From Brachionus manjavacas (taxonomy: Eukaryota > Rotifera > Eurotatoria > Ploima > Brachionidae): DNA of 64,000 nt. The stretch's first letter is position 1. Each line of letters opens with the position of its first letter. Both the position numbers and the translations under genes were made by a program. The notes beneath the pieces are model-generated. The model worked only from the letters and a program-made list of their open reading frames with translations. It made no database searches and was not told the DNA's origin. The stretch lies in the NCBI GenBank assembly GCA_019054805.1, contig JAHQIY010000002.1:2542001-2606000 (forward strand), read 5' to 3'. Positions 53,287-64,000 of this stretch are shown here, piece by piece.

Positions 53287-55635
53287 TTTTATCTAAACAA
53301 CAAAAAAACATTTATAAATTAACTTGATTTTATCAATTTCTCAACAGTATGTGAAAAGTAAATATTTTTCACATTTTGGATAGGCGTTTTTGGCAAACAC
53401 ACACACTTGCATTCGGTTAGGAGAATGAAAAATTATTAGTAAAATCTATCGATTTGTATCTATATTTATATGTTAAATAATCGAGTATTTTGTTTAAAGA
53501 ATGTTGCAAATGGGAAGGTGGAGTGTTGGGGATTTGTGGAATTTTAGATTGACAATTTCTTAAGTCCAACTTGCGTAATGTTGTCCAATTAGTAATCATA
53601 TTAAGAATAAGTTAAGTTGCAACAGAATTATGGCCAATTATTGATGGAAATTAATAGGATTATTTAATCAAATCTTGTTCCTAAATATTTCGACACATTT
53701 TAGACCAATTTAGAATTTTTTTTCCCCCAATAGATTTTTTAATTAACGGAGACCTTTTTGCATAGAACGTCTCAGGCAAAAAAATGCACCAAATTTTGAA
53801 TCATCAACAAAAACGTGAGCTTTTTTAAAAATCAAAAAAATTAATTTATAAATAAAAACAAATTATCAAAATATGACAATCGCAAGCCAAAAAGAGCTAA
53901 TCATTCAAGACTCGCGAATCAACAGGTGATACGTCTTAAACTTATGCAATGCTCTACTTCCAACCGGGAACTCGTTTTTGGACCTTATTTTGTTAATTTT
54001 TTTCTTAATAAATAAAATTAAAAAAATGTTTTTATTTTCATTTTTTGAGTTAAAATATAATTTTAATGATCACTTTTTTTTAAATTAGTATATTTATCTC
54101 AGACTCATTTTTGGTGTCTAGCTGTTAGCAATTCGAACGAGTTGCTTGAAATTAACTATCTAAATATTTCACTAAAACAAATTTTCTTATTTAAAATAAA
54201 ATAAAGAGAAAAAATTTATAGTAAAAACTTTTCTTATTTTTAATAAATAAATGTGTTAAATTTAAAACAATTTTTTCAACTCTTAACTCATTAAAATTAA
54301 ATTTTAATGTACAAAATAAGAAGACTCGAAAAGTCGTTCGGAAAAGCCTCTCAAATAATGTTACCTAATAAGATAATTTAATTTTATCTATATTATTTTA
54401 ATTAATAATTAACTCCTAGATTTTATTTAATTTTTGAAAGTTTACCGTGATAAAAGAGTTTAAACGAAGGCTAAAGCTTTCCAGACTAACTTTAGGGAGA
54501 CCAAAACTCATTTATTAAAAAAATCAAAATAGATAAATTTTATAGATGGCTTTATTTTTTAATATTATATTTTAAAGGTTTGGTTGAGAGTTTTATAGAA
54601 TGGCATATAATGTTTCATCAAAGTGTAAGCTTATTTTGTAATCAATTGTTTATAAATTAAAAAAGGATTTTTTCGCTATGTTTATTAATTAAATTAAAAC
54701 TAGAAAAAAAATTAAAATAAAAACTAATTGATTAATTGATAAAATAAAAATTTATTGGAATATTGGAAACATTGAATTGAGATAAATCGATTTGATACCT
54801 GTTTTCAATCAAGTAAGTCGCTTGAGCCGAGAATGTCTCTAAAACAAACGATATAAATTTTGTCCGTGATTAGTTTATGCTTCCGCAACAGAATATTTCG
54901 TGTAAAATGATATACAAGGAAGAAACAACGAGCATCCATAGATCCATATCCTTAGCTTATCCTCATGATATTAAATTATTTTTAGTTAAATACGTAGCAT
55001 TAATTATTGAGAAATTAAATCTAATTTTTAATTAATGTCAACTCTATTACAAAATTATTAAATCTTATTTGCTTCTCTATTTTTTAATCCGATTCCATGA
55101 AAAAACTAATATAATATTTTGTTGTATTAAGTAACAGTTTGTGATTAGTTAGTGACTATAAAATCTGAGAAAATATAATAATGCACTAATAGGAGATAAG
55201 ACCGAGTCAATTTTACCACTTAATAGATATATATTGGTAGCATAAAGAGTTGATAAACAAACAAAATATCTCAGAAAATTGTTTGCTCAAGTCGCTTTGA
55301 AAAATTCTGGATACAAATGATAAAAATTAACGCCCATGGAAGTTGTAATGTTATTTAGCGAACAAGTGCGAGCCGGAAGCAAAGTTGACTTTAAGTTAAT
55401 TAAGGCGTTTTGTGAATTATTTTTCTTTTTGACGAGTGGTCTCGATTTGAAAAAAATATTTTCAGGAAGGATGACTGAAGCGCTACATTTTCCATTGATA
55501 AATTAATCAATATCAGAATAACATATTTTTTCATACCTTTTAATTACCTAATTTAAGTTTCCATCTCTATAAATTAGATTCAAAAATTTGAGATTTAATC
55601 AAAACAGATAAAAAAACAATAACAAGAAGCTCAAC
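53287..55635. other. Shared upstream region between the two divergent homeobox genes
   Basis: 2.35 kb between two head-to-head genes, so any bidirectional promoter would lie here. I see no tandem repeats, TIRs or open frames with domains. A GC-richer patch lies at 53880-53995. Cis-elements cannot be called by eye. Confidence 0.35.
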
Positions 55636-56985
55636 ATGAATCAAGGATACAGTAAGTTGACTTTCTTAAAATTAGAATCAAATTTTAAGTTAATTGTTCA
55701 AGTGAACCAAGAATTGCCAAACACAAGCACTCCATTGAAATTAGTCCAAGAACTATTTCAAAAAGATTACCAAAATGATGCCAGTCTTCAAGAATCAAAT
55801 TCCAAAGGAACCCGATTTTTAGGATCAAAAGCAGTGTCCATTCTGAACAAATGGTTCATCGAGAACCGGGAGTATCCGTACCCGGACGAACAAACCACAG
55901 ATTACTTGGCAAGAGAAGCAGAAATATCTGTGAAACAAGTGAAAAAATGGTTCGCGAACAAAAGAGTTCGATCTCAATTGTGCTGTAAACCTATCCATAG
56001 GAACAGAAAGTCAAAGAATTGCAGTCAATTAAATGAGAGCATCAAGTATTCAAGGCAACAGGAAGTGGCCGAGAATAGGCCAACAAATGAGTCAAATTAT
56101 CCATTTTTAAGACTTTCCATTCAGCAGCAACAGCAGCGCCAACAAAGTGTCCAACAATTCACTCCGAGTTCATTGCTTCAGCCTGCAATCGGTTTTGCTC
56201 AAAGAATGTCTTGCCAGATGCCAGTTCAGCCAAATTTGAGTTTGATGCGACCATTGGATTCTTGTGTTCCGAATTCGGCTGCAAGTCCACTCTACGGCCA
56301 ATTGATGCTGATGAATTTGATTGCTACACAAAGACACGCTCAGATGCAAAGTCTCAACCTGCTTTCCAAATTTTCTAACCAAAGCTCGTCGACCACAAGT
56401 GCGTCCATTTCGTCAGCTGTATCGAACAGTTCGGCCAATTCAAATGAAGACTATTTGAATGATTTGCAAGAGGAAGACGAAGGTGAATCGAAAGAAGAAA
56501 ATGACGAGAATGACGAGAATGGCGAGAGAGAGGACGAAGAAGAGGAAGAAGAAGAAGAAATAGTTGATGTTGACGAATCGAACGACTACAGACAAGATGG
56601 AAACAAGCGCAACAATCACAACGACAACTTTTATTCAATGCTGATGATGATAAATCCAAATTATATTAAAAGAGAACAGAACCAGGACAATGATGATCAC
56701 ATTTCAGCCATCAGTCCGCCACCATCGGGCACATCCATGTACACAACTTCGTCCAGTTCAGTTCCGTACATTTCTTCTTCGTCCTCGTCATGTTCCAGTT
56801 CGTCAAATAGCAGCAAAAATACAACACCAAATACTGACTCGAACAAATTCTATTCGGCTGGTATGTACACCGAAAAGGATCACTACTTGAGCAATGATGA
56901 GTCAAGTGAGCAAGAACAAAAGGACAAGAAAACAAACGGGGAGAAGAAGATCAATTTTGCTATTATTTCTACACTTGTGGATTAA
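55636..56985 (+). CDS. TALE-class homeobox protein B, paralogue of A, probably 2 exons
   Basis: The frame is open throughout, but the strong donor ACA|GTAAGTTGACTT at 55652 and an acceptor ...GTTCAAG before TGAACCAAGAATTG (about 55701) suggest a short intron in the same phase as in gene A (A|TG). The product would then start MNQGYMNQELPNTSTPLKL. The homeodomain differs from A mainly before NKWFIENRE. From there to the stop the protein equals A except one Asp/Glu and four extra Glu (eight versus four in the run). The N-terminal parts share only TSTPLK and the RFL.S.AVS.LNKW framework. Function as for A. Confidence 0.88.
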   Translation: MNQGYSKLTFLKLESNFKLIVQVNQELPNTSTPLKLVQELFQKDYQNDASLQESNSKGTRFLGSKAVSILNKWFIENREYPYPDEQTTDYLAREAEISVKQVKKWFANKRVRSQLCCKPIHRNRKSKNCSQLNESIKYSRQQEVAENRPTNESNYPFLRLSIQQQQQRQQSVQQFTPSSLLQPAIGFAQRMSCQMPVQPNLSLMRPLDSCVPNSAASPLYGQLMLMNLIATQRHAQMQSLNLLSKFSNQSSSTTSASISSAVSNSSANSNEDYLNDLQEEDEGESKEENDENDENGEREDEEEEEEEEIVDVDESNDYRQDGNKRNNHNDNFYSMLMMINPNYIKREQNQDNDDHISAISPPPSGTSMYTTSSSSVPYISSSSSSCSSSSNSSKNTTPNTDSNKFYSAGMYTEKDHYLSNDESSEQEQKDKKTNGEKKINFAIISTLVD

Positions 56986-58090
56986 ATGATTTTCACAATT
57001 GATTCCAAGCCATCTTCAAGTTTGTATTATATAACTAAAAGTTCACCATAATAATATCAGAGATTTGTTTATTTTTAAATTTTTGTTAAATAATCATTTA
57101 TTTATTTTTATTTTTTTAAACCGAGATAAAAACTATTTTATCTTGTTAATGATTTTAATAAAATCACTTTTAATACAATTTTTTGAATTTACTTCTAATT
57201 CCTTCCTTTATTGAAATTAATAATTTTAAATTTCTATTTATCTATGTAAAGAAGTCTGCAAATTAATTTCTAATAAATTAACAAGAGTATTTAGCTTATC
57301 TTAATCACATTCTAGCATCCATTTCCCAATTTTTCTAATATTGCTTTGAAATTAGTAATTGAAAATGTATCTAATACATTAGCTGAAAATCATTCCAGTT
57401 AATGAGAAATCTATTATTTTAAATTATATACCTTCATGCTCAGTTCTCTCACTAGTATTTAATCATGTAATCTGTGTTATGAAAACTTTCATATTTTAGA
57501 CTCATTTGTTTACTTTTGATGTAATCAAATTTTTTAAACAAATTATTTTTTTTAATCTTAATAAATTTTAAAAAAATTTACAAAATTTAATTTTAATTTA
57601 TATCTATTCTTTAAATGAAAAAAAATATCGAAATAACTAAGCGAAAAAGTAACTAGGTAAAGTTAATAATTTATTGTTATTAATTAAAATATTTTGTTTC
57701 ACGTTTTCTTTTAGAAAAAAATTAAGACTAATCTTTTATCATTAATTTGGAGATAATTTTTGTTTATTAAATTTAAAATTTTGTAATTCCTTAAGCTTTC
57801 TTGTTTCACTCTAATCTTAAATCTTTTAATATTATTTAATATTAGAAATTAAATGTAAAAAAATCAATTTTTATTTGAAATTAACTCAAAAAAAAACAGC
57901 TTATATTAAATTAATTTAATGTGAATTTTGATTCATCTAGAAAAAAATTTAGATGAAATCATAAAAATGAAAAACTATTTAAAAATACAATTATTTTTGA
58001 AAATCAAATATTATAAAATTTAAAGTGTTTTTTTGACAAACTGTATTGAATTTTTTGAAATTTTTCCTTAAAACAAATAAACATAAGATA
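56986..58090. other. Intergenic, 3' of homeobox gene B
   Basis: AT-rich with no gene. Sequence similarity to gene A's 3' flank ends at the stop codon. Confidence 0.35.
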
Positions 58091-58300
58091 TCATAAAAGT
58101 TCATGATTTGAAATTTGAGTATTGCATTCTGGGCAAATAGGACTTTTTGGGTTGGCTCTTGTTAAATACTTGACCAGACAATCATGATGAAATTCATGAC
58201 CACAATTTGGTTTTTCGAATTCGAATCTGAGTTTTTTGAAGCATACACAGCATTTAGATTGATTGAAAAATATATTTTTTATTATTTTATGTCTTTTCAT
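58091..58300 (-). CDS. Small RING-H2 finger protein, 69 residues
   Basis: The frame reads SKCCVCFKKLRFEFEKPNCG then HEFHHDCLVKYL and CPECNTQISNHELL: a C-x2-C ... C-x-H-x2-H-x2-C ... C-x2-C pattern with all eight ligands present. There is no room for other domains, and it is unrelated in detail to RING A/B. It could be a last exon of a longer gene, but the upstream sequence is A/T-rich with no obvious acceptor. Small RING proteins can act as E3 ligases or adaptors, and the role here is unknown. Confidence 0.6.
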   Translation of the reverse strand: MKRHKIIKNIFFNQSKCCVCFKKLRFEFEKPNCGHEFHHDCLVKYLTRANPKSPICPECNTQISNHELL

Positions 58301-59455
58301 TTTTTTTGAGAAAGTTTCTTTTGTAAATATTTTCTTTTTAAATAAGTCTCTTTTCTCTAGCCTTTATATCCTATTACTTATAAGGACAAATAAGCAACCA
58401 AGCCAAATGATAAAATTTAAGAATGATCAACGGAAATCCTTGTTAATTTTATGTAACCTAATTTAAACGACAAATTTCTGTAATTGAAAATGCGATTTTG
58501 TAAGATAAATTTTATTGTTTTAAAAGTATAAATTTCTCAACAGAAATATCTGAGAAAATAGCAGACATTTGGTTTTTTAAAAAATGTATTAAAAATGGAA
58601 TGCTCTAAGAGAGCTTTCTCAGGCATTTGATTTATAGCATCTATGTTAATAATACAATCTAATTCTTTTGTAATTTTTATTTTAAATTAAAAGTGTTGAA
58701 TTAAAAATAAATTCAGAACAAACTGTGCCAAAGTGTAAAAAGAGACTGCCGTTTTGCGTTCCTTCCAAACTTGTTTGATTGTATCAGTTTTGAACTAAAA
58801 GGAAGACCAAAAAATGACTTGAAGAAGAAGAATTGAAAAAGAGCTGAAAGAGATAAAACATAAAATTTTATAAAAAGTCGGAGCTAAAACTACTTCCAAA
58901 GCATCTAAAAAGTAAAGAAAAAATAGCATTTAAAAATAAAAAAATAAAAAAGAGATCCTGTAGGATGTGACAAAAATTAGCAAAGGTTTGAACTAGATGA
59001 ATTTTGAGTTTTAAAAAAAAAGATGAGATCAGCCATTGCCATAATTTAAAAGGACATGATCGCAAATTCAGAAGAGAGGAAACAAAAAACACAAGGTGAC
59101 ATTATTTCTGTTTAGAAAGGATATCTAGAGATGTAAAAAAAAAACGGTTATATCAGAGGAATAAAAAATTAAAAACTTTACTTTATAATTTAAAATTTTT
59201 TCAAATAAACGACTAACAAAAATTCAATTCTAAAATAAAAATAAAAAAATCTTTAATTTAATTTTGAACCCGAACATGCCCGAGGATCTTGATGTCAGCT
59301 TTTTTGCACGAATTCCTAATTGAAGAATCAAATTTAAGATGAGACCTAATAAGAGAGCAATAAGGGGTTTTAAACGATTTGATTGTCCAAGTTCACTTTA
59401 CATACTCTTTTAAGAGAGCCTAAGAGTTTACCTTAGGCTTCAACAATTTTTCAGC
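58301..59455. other. Intergenic, no gene seen
   Basis: AT-rich. Short frames (for example 58868-59092 minus) are A/T-driven and lack domains. Confidence 0.3.
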
Positions 59456-59660
59456 GAATGTTTAAACCTCTTTCTTCATAAAAAAAGGGAGACCAGTTTC
59501 GACTGGGTAATAATTGCGGTGTAGATGATTAACTCGATGGTGTAGCCACTGTGTCAGATCGGAGCCGTTGCTCAAAAAGGTACTTGAAAAGGAGATGAGC
59601 GCCTCCCCATTATCCACTAGGATAGAATAGGGACAATTATTAGTATTATTATTATTCAGC
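59456..59660 (+). mobile_element. SINE copy 2, 5'-truncated (no tRNA head)
   Basis: It begins GAATGTTTAAACCTCTTTCT and matches 50078-50270 through GGGAGACCAGTTTCGACTGG, GGTACTTGAAAAGGAGATGA and ATAGGGACAATTATTA with few substitutions. The tail is ATTATTATTATT. The tRNA-like 5' end present in copy 1 is missing, consistent with incomplete reverse transcription. Confidence 0.75.
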
Positions 59661-60413
59661 AATTTTAGACTTTTAAATCCATTTTAAGTTTTTGGTTAAT
59701 TGAACAAATAAATCAATCTGGTACCATTCAAGTCTGACATTATGTAATCAGCGAAAGCCTTCTCTTGTGTGAATAACTTTACATTTTGGTAAAATAAAGA
59801 TAAGTTTGGTAATTTTTTCGGAAATTTTTTTTTTGCTATAGTGAATTATGGGACAAGAAACTTGAATTAAAATATGGATATGTTTCGAAAACTAGGACAG
59901 TTTTAAACTAAAAAACAACTTTAAATTTTTTTTAATGTGATGGAACACGGCTTGATTTCCACAAATATGTAGAAATTTTAGAAAATTAATTTTGCCATTA
60001 AATGATCTGTAATGAAAAGATATAAAATTCATAATGCAACAGCCACGCCATTGAACCAGATTAAAAGAGAGCAAAATTTTTAGGTATTATTTTGAGCTAC
60101 TAATTTATTTCAATATTATTTTAATCTCTTTCGAGGTTACAACTAATTTATTAATTTATTAAAATTCGCTTTTAAGAGAAATTTTTAGTCAAATTGTAAA
60201 AATTATTCAGGTTTATTTTTTTAATTTAATTTAAATAAGCAATTTTTGAAATGAAAATATAAAAAATGTTTTATTTATTCTTTTCTGTTTCAATATTTGC
60301 TAATGCCATTTCCATTAATTAATTTATAATTAATTTTTTTCACAAATAAATTTTGATTAAAAAAATTAAAAAATTATTTAAAAGTTATAACTAAAATATT
60401 CAATAAATTGTTT
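59661..60413. other. Intergenic, no gene seen
   Basis: AT-rich, downstream of PEX11. Confidence 0.3.
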
Positions 60414-61821
60414 TTAAGTTTTTAATTTTAATGAAGAATCCCAAACAAATAATAAACTTAATAATGATGAAATTAAACCCAATAATCCTTGAATTCCAGA
60501 TGACAATTCAATAAATCCCAAACTACTTAATGGTAAGAATATATCTGCTAAATTTTTCGCTGTATCTAATAGCAAAGGCTGATTTTTCTTATTTGATAGA
60601 ATTAGTCTTAAAATAGTTAATGCCTTAAGTTTGTCTGTTGATCTTGTTGTTCGAATTATTGAGGTATAAGCTCCTGATTGCTCGTCAAGTCTATATTTGT
60701 TCACCGGGTCATTTTGTCGCTTGATTCGTTCATTTATCAAATTTATCAATTCCATCAAATCATGACAATCCCTAGCTAAGTAAAGAATTGACGAAAAAAG
60801 CCAGAATTTGTTACACCACTTGGAAATATTCGCTTTGTTTTTGACCTTCATTACACCAATTGTGTTTAACCATAATATATTGTCTAATAATAGGTAACAT
60901 GCTTGATTTAAATTGCAAAAAGTAAGCACAAATCGATAAAAATGATCTGGTAAATGAATTGTATTCAATGCATTTATTATCATTTCATGGCTTTTTCCAA
61001 ATCTTAAGACTATAATTAATTAAGTTTTTTTAATTTTTAATTTATAATTAAAATTAAATGAGTATTTTGTTTCATTTAAAAACTTTCAACTGTATTTAAA
61101 TTTTTTTAATTATTTTTTTTTAAAAGCTTGAATGCTGTGTGTTTTATTATTTTAAAAATAATCATAAAACATGTCATGTTATTTTTGCTAAAAAATTGAA
61201 TTAAAACAGGTTTTAATTATTCAATTAAATTAACTTTTTTTAAAAATACATTTTTTGAAAATCAAATGAAATAGATCCTTAAAATATTTATTTATTACCT
61301 TGCCCCGAATTTAAATTGAATAAAAATGGATTAAAATTTTGTTATGAATTTTTTTCGGGGAAGGCTTAAATATGAAAAATTCAATTTTTTATTCTTTTCG
61401 AAAAATAAAAAAAAATTAAGTAAAGTTGGAGAATATTTAATGTTTTTGAAATTATAAACTAAAATTCAAACCTTTCCTTGTACTGCTCATAATAGCTTCG
61501 ATTTTTTTTAGCTTTTCAATAAATTCTTTGTTGCTTTTACTTTTCCATAATATATACCAAAACAATTTACAGGCATATTGTATAGTTCTTAAAATTTAAT
61601 CAATTTTAAATTAATTTTAAGTTGAAGAAAAAAATCATTTGAAGCGATGGAAGATTTAAATCACATTTTTTTTTAATTTGATTTTTATTAAAAATTATGT
61701 TAAAGAATATTTATTAATAAATTTAATTTTCTTTATATATATTCAAAAATTCCTACCTGAAAATTTTATCTTTTCCATTTGTTTTACTATTCAACGCAAC
61801 TAATTTTGTACTAAAATCCAT
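60414..61821 (-). CDS. PEX11B: Peroxisomal membrane protein PEX11 (PEX11B-like), 258 residues, 3 exons
   Basis: Exons: 61757-61821, 61472-61587, 60414-61009; total 777 nt, in frame. The order of conserved blocks matches PEX11B: FRTIQYACKLFWYILWKS, STRKVLRFGKSHEMI, CNLNQACYLLLDNILWLNTI G, FWLFSSILYLARDCHDLMEL, KALTILRLILSNKKNQPLLL and GFIELSSGIQGLLGLISSLL. Length equals human PEX11B (259). Two or more hydrophobic segments lie in the C-terminal half. PEX11 bends and elongates the peroxisome membrane before fission. Intron 1 and intron 2 are long (about 170 and 460 nt) for this genome and hold nothing recognised. Confidence 0.92.
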
Positions 61822-61939
61822 CTTTAAAAAAAAGAACAATTATAAATTAACTCGTTTAGAATAACTTTGGCATTTTATTTCCAAAATTTCTAGACTGTAT
61901 TTAAAAATTTATTTATTATTCATAATTTTATTTGAATTT

Positions 61940-62432
61940 TCAAATGATGTTATCTTTATCGACTGTTTCTTCAAAAATTTTTGCCAGTATCTGCTTATCT
62001 GGTTGAGTTTTTATATCAAATTTCTTTGGTGCTACAAAAGAACCAAAACCAGCAGCTCTATTTGCTTCTTCTTGGGTGAAAGGCTCAGTTTCTAAAGCTT
62101 TCATTCTTCTTTTGTGCAATTTTGTCCTGAAATGCTCTTTTAGAGCTACTTCATCAATAAAATATCGTCTAAAAAATTATTGAAAAACAAAAATTTGTAA
62201 CAAAAATTTTAAAGACTTACGCGCAATGTACACAATAATTCTGAGCAGCACCAGGCATATCGTGCTCAATTGCTTGATTTAAAAGTTCATGAGCATTTTT
62301 CAATTTTAAATCTTGATGAATTTGATCGTGATCTTTGGTTTTGCGTTTGGTCTTGTAAATTTTGTGCAAATGAGACACCTTTTTATGATTGTGGCACTTG
62401 GATTTTCTAGCTTTACTTTTCGTTTTGGCCAT
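61940..62432 (-). CDS. ZNF593: ZNF593/Bud20-type zinc finger protein, 146 residues, 2 exons
   Basis: Exons: 62221-62432 and 61940-62168; total 441 nt, in frame, donor GC|GTAAGT. The basic N-terminus ([20 protein letters not shown]) is followed by [20 protein letters not shown] and one C2H2 finger, [27 protein letters not shown], with the intron inside the finger. The tail [19 protein letters not shown] is the family's C-terminal signature (AAG.GSYVPP). Bud20/ZNF593 shuttles with pre-60S ribosomal particles and supports their export. It is head-to-head with syntaxin-16 (about 295 bp apart). Confidence 0.95.
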
Positions 62433-62727
62433 TTGGATTTTTTTTTATCAATATAAAAAACTTTTGATCAAAAATATAAATTAAAGTGTGCTATCTTTCA
62501 ATTTCTCTAGACATGTAAAAAAATTTTATAATTTTATAAATTATAATTTCATGTACATTAGTTAAGTTTTTCTTGATATTTAAATATATCTCCTTAGTAA
62601 ATGGTAAAAATTTTGAACTAATTTTCATAAAGGATTATTAATGTGACAACGTATTGATATGATTTTAGTTTAGAATATTCAGAAAGAAAACTGTTCCAGA
62701 TTATGAGTCAACTTAAACAGTATCAAA

Positions 62728-63830
62728 ATGGCATTTAGAAATCTGACAGATGTTTATATTTTAATGAGAAATAATGCAATTTCTAGTCGATCAGTATTTC
62801 ATGACAACCAGGTATGCTTCATCGAAAATTCATTGATGAGATTTTACTCTATTTTTTTAATTTTAAGTATTCAGATGATAAAGCTGCTTTGGTTGTTGAC
62901 CTGGAATCGGGTAATGTTAAAACAACCTCTAAATTACCACCGGAATGGATGGGCGACGTGGACGAAATACAATTTGAAATGACCAAGATCAAGAATAAAC
63001 TTAAAGAGCTATCTGGTATGCATGACAAGCATTTAAATCGGCCAACATTTGATGATAATGTTGATGATGAAAAAGCTATTGATTTTTTGACTAAAGAAAT
63101 TACTCAAGTAATTTTAAAAATTTTATTGAAAATTTTATTTGAAAAAATCAACATAGACAATGAACAATTGTCAAGCCAAAATACGTAAACTATCAATTCG
63201 ATCGAATTACATGGGTTCTAGATCTTTTACTGATGAACGCTTAATGAAAAACATTGTCAGGAGTCTTGCATCACAGCTTCAAGAAATAACCTCAAATTAC
63301 AGAACCAACCAGAATTTGTATCTAAAAAGTTAACTTGGAAAATTTTTTCTTTTTTTCTTTAAATTTTATTTCTTTTTAATCTAGAGATTCAAGCCAGAAA
63401 AGAAAGATCAAACATGATGTTCGATACATCCCAATATTTGCCTTCTAGTGCATTGATGACCGAAGACAACATATATGACGATGATTTAGATTTCAAATCA
63501 TCTGGTCAAAAACATGAACAACTTCAAATGAATAGAATTAACGAAAGGTTAATAAGTGAGCGAGAGACTGAAATAAATCATGTTGTTAAATCTATTAGTG
63601 ATTTAAACGAGTTGTTCAAAGACTTGGCTACAATGGTCTCTGATCAAGGCACTGTGTTGGACCGAATAGATTATAACATTGAGCGAGTTTCTCATTCAGT
63701 CGAGGGTGGACTAACACAATTGGAAAAGGCTGCAAAATATCAAAAATCAAATAGAAAAATGAAAGCTATTTTGATCTTAATAATAGTTTTTTTAGTTTTG
63801 TTTTTTCTCCTTGTATTGACTAAGTTTTGA
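62728..63830 (+). CDS. STX16: Syntaxin-16 (Qa-SNARE), 313 residues, 4 exons
   Basis: Exons: 62728-62811, 62868-63107, 63157-63328, 63385-63830; total 942 nt, in frame. The N-terminus MAFRNLTDVYILMRNNAISS contains the short peptide that binds Sec1/Munc18 protein VPS45. Then come PPEWMGDVDEIQFEMTKIKN KLKELSGMHDKHLNRPTFDD (near-identical layout to human), the Habc bundle, and the SNARE motif EREINHVV-like ERETEINHVVKSISDLNELF KDLATMVSDQGTVLDRIDYN with the zero-layer Gln in SDQGT. The C-terminal anchor is MKAILILIIVFLVLFFLLVL. Syntaxin-16 drives endosome-to-trans-Golgi fusion. Confidence 0.95.
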
Positions 63831-63957
63831 ATTTTTTCCTTTTTTTAAAAAAGCAAATATCGAATTTGTTTTTAATCGTTTTTTATTTTTTTTTAAGTTT
63901 ATTGTATGTAAAACAGTAAAAATAAAGAGATATTATTGAAAATGTTTGAGTAGTTTA

Positions 63958-64000
63958 TTAATCTTCGTCAAGTGGATTGTAAATTTCACTTGATGGAATC
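63958..64000 (-). CDS. C-terminal end of an unidentified minus-strand gene, cut by the window edge
   Basis: From the right edge the minus strand reads IPSSEIYNPLDED followed by TAA (63958-63960). It is the only open frame there. It would be convergent with syntaxin-16, 127 bp away. Too short to identify. Confidence 0.4.
   Translation of the reverse strand, partial: IPSSEIYNPLDED

Overview
The window is nuclear DNA from a small-genome invertebrate animal. It is visibly very AT-rich. Genes are compact, with many short introns (about 36-60 bases, a few longer) that almost always obey GT-AG, and they encode animal-type proteins: a mitochondrial EF-Tu, cytochrome b5 reductase, mitochondrial ribosomal protein uL18m, PARP3, MEAK7, PEX11, syntaxin-16 and TALE homeobox proteins. 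Together with non-LTR retrotransposons, a Penelope-like element and two divergent TALE homeobox genes, this fits a spiralian such as a monogonont rotifer. That placement is inference and I hold it weakly.

Layout. Bases 1-3440 are transposon debris: a LINE endonuclease, then a Tc1/mariner relic split by a TTAA-flanked MITE. Bases 3861-7526 hold one intronless 1221-residue secreted leucine-rich-repeat protein. Bases 7850-17730 are a transposon graveyard: a Tigger/pogo-like element with a LINE inside it, LINE remnants, a 1.45 kb hAT-like element with tandem-repeat arms and a perfect 8-bp target duplication, small MITEs and a foldback. Bases 18615-25422 hold four minus-strand genes: RING-H2 E3 ligase, isochorismatase-fold hydrolase, a second RING-H2 paralogue, and a DMAC2/ATP5S-like mitochondrial LRR protein with a MITE in its last intron. 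Bases 25600-28215 hold unassigned coding-like sequence, a Merlin-like remnant and a LINE. Bases 29797-31927 are PARP3 (minus, eight exons). Bases 33285-39132 return to repeats: a truncated RING pseudogene copy, a degenerate Penelope-like element with a hammerhead-ribozyme-like motif, a LINE with an intact partial ORF, inverted LINE tails and a GC-rich TIR element.

Bases 39546-48169 are a housekeeping block: TUFM (+), CYB5R (+), MRPL18 (-), MEAK7 (-) and ABHD11 (-). Four of these five products act in or around mitochondria. Bases 49971-50275 and 59456-59660 carry two copies of a SINE, one with a tRNA-like head. Bases 51331-56985 hold two head-to-head TALE homeobox genes whose last 1.14 kb is almost identical while the 5' parts differ. 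Bases 58091-63830 hold a mini-RING gene, PEX11, ZNF593/Bud20 and syntaxin-16, and the C-terminal codons of another minus-strand gene lie at the right edge.

Nothing suggests operons. The genes are ordinary cell-biology genes, and the main novelty is in the homeobox pair and the repeats. For the multi-exon genes with full exon lists I summed exon lengths, and each total is a multiple of three, which supports the models. No database search was possible, so family names rest on recognised motifs and remembered family features.
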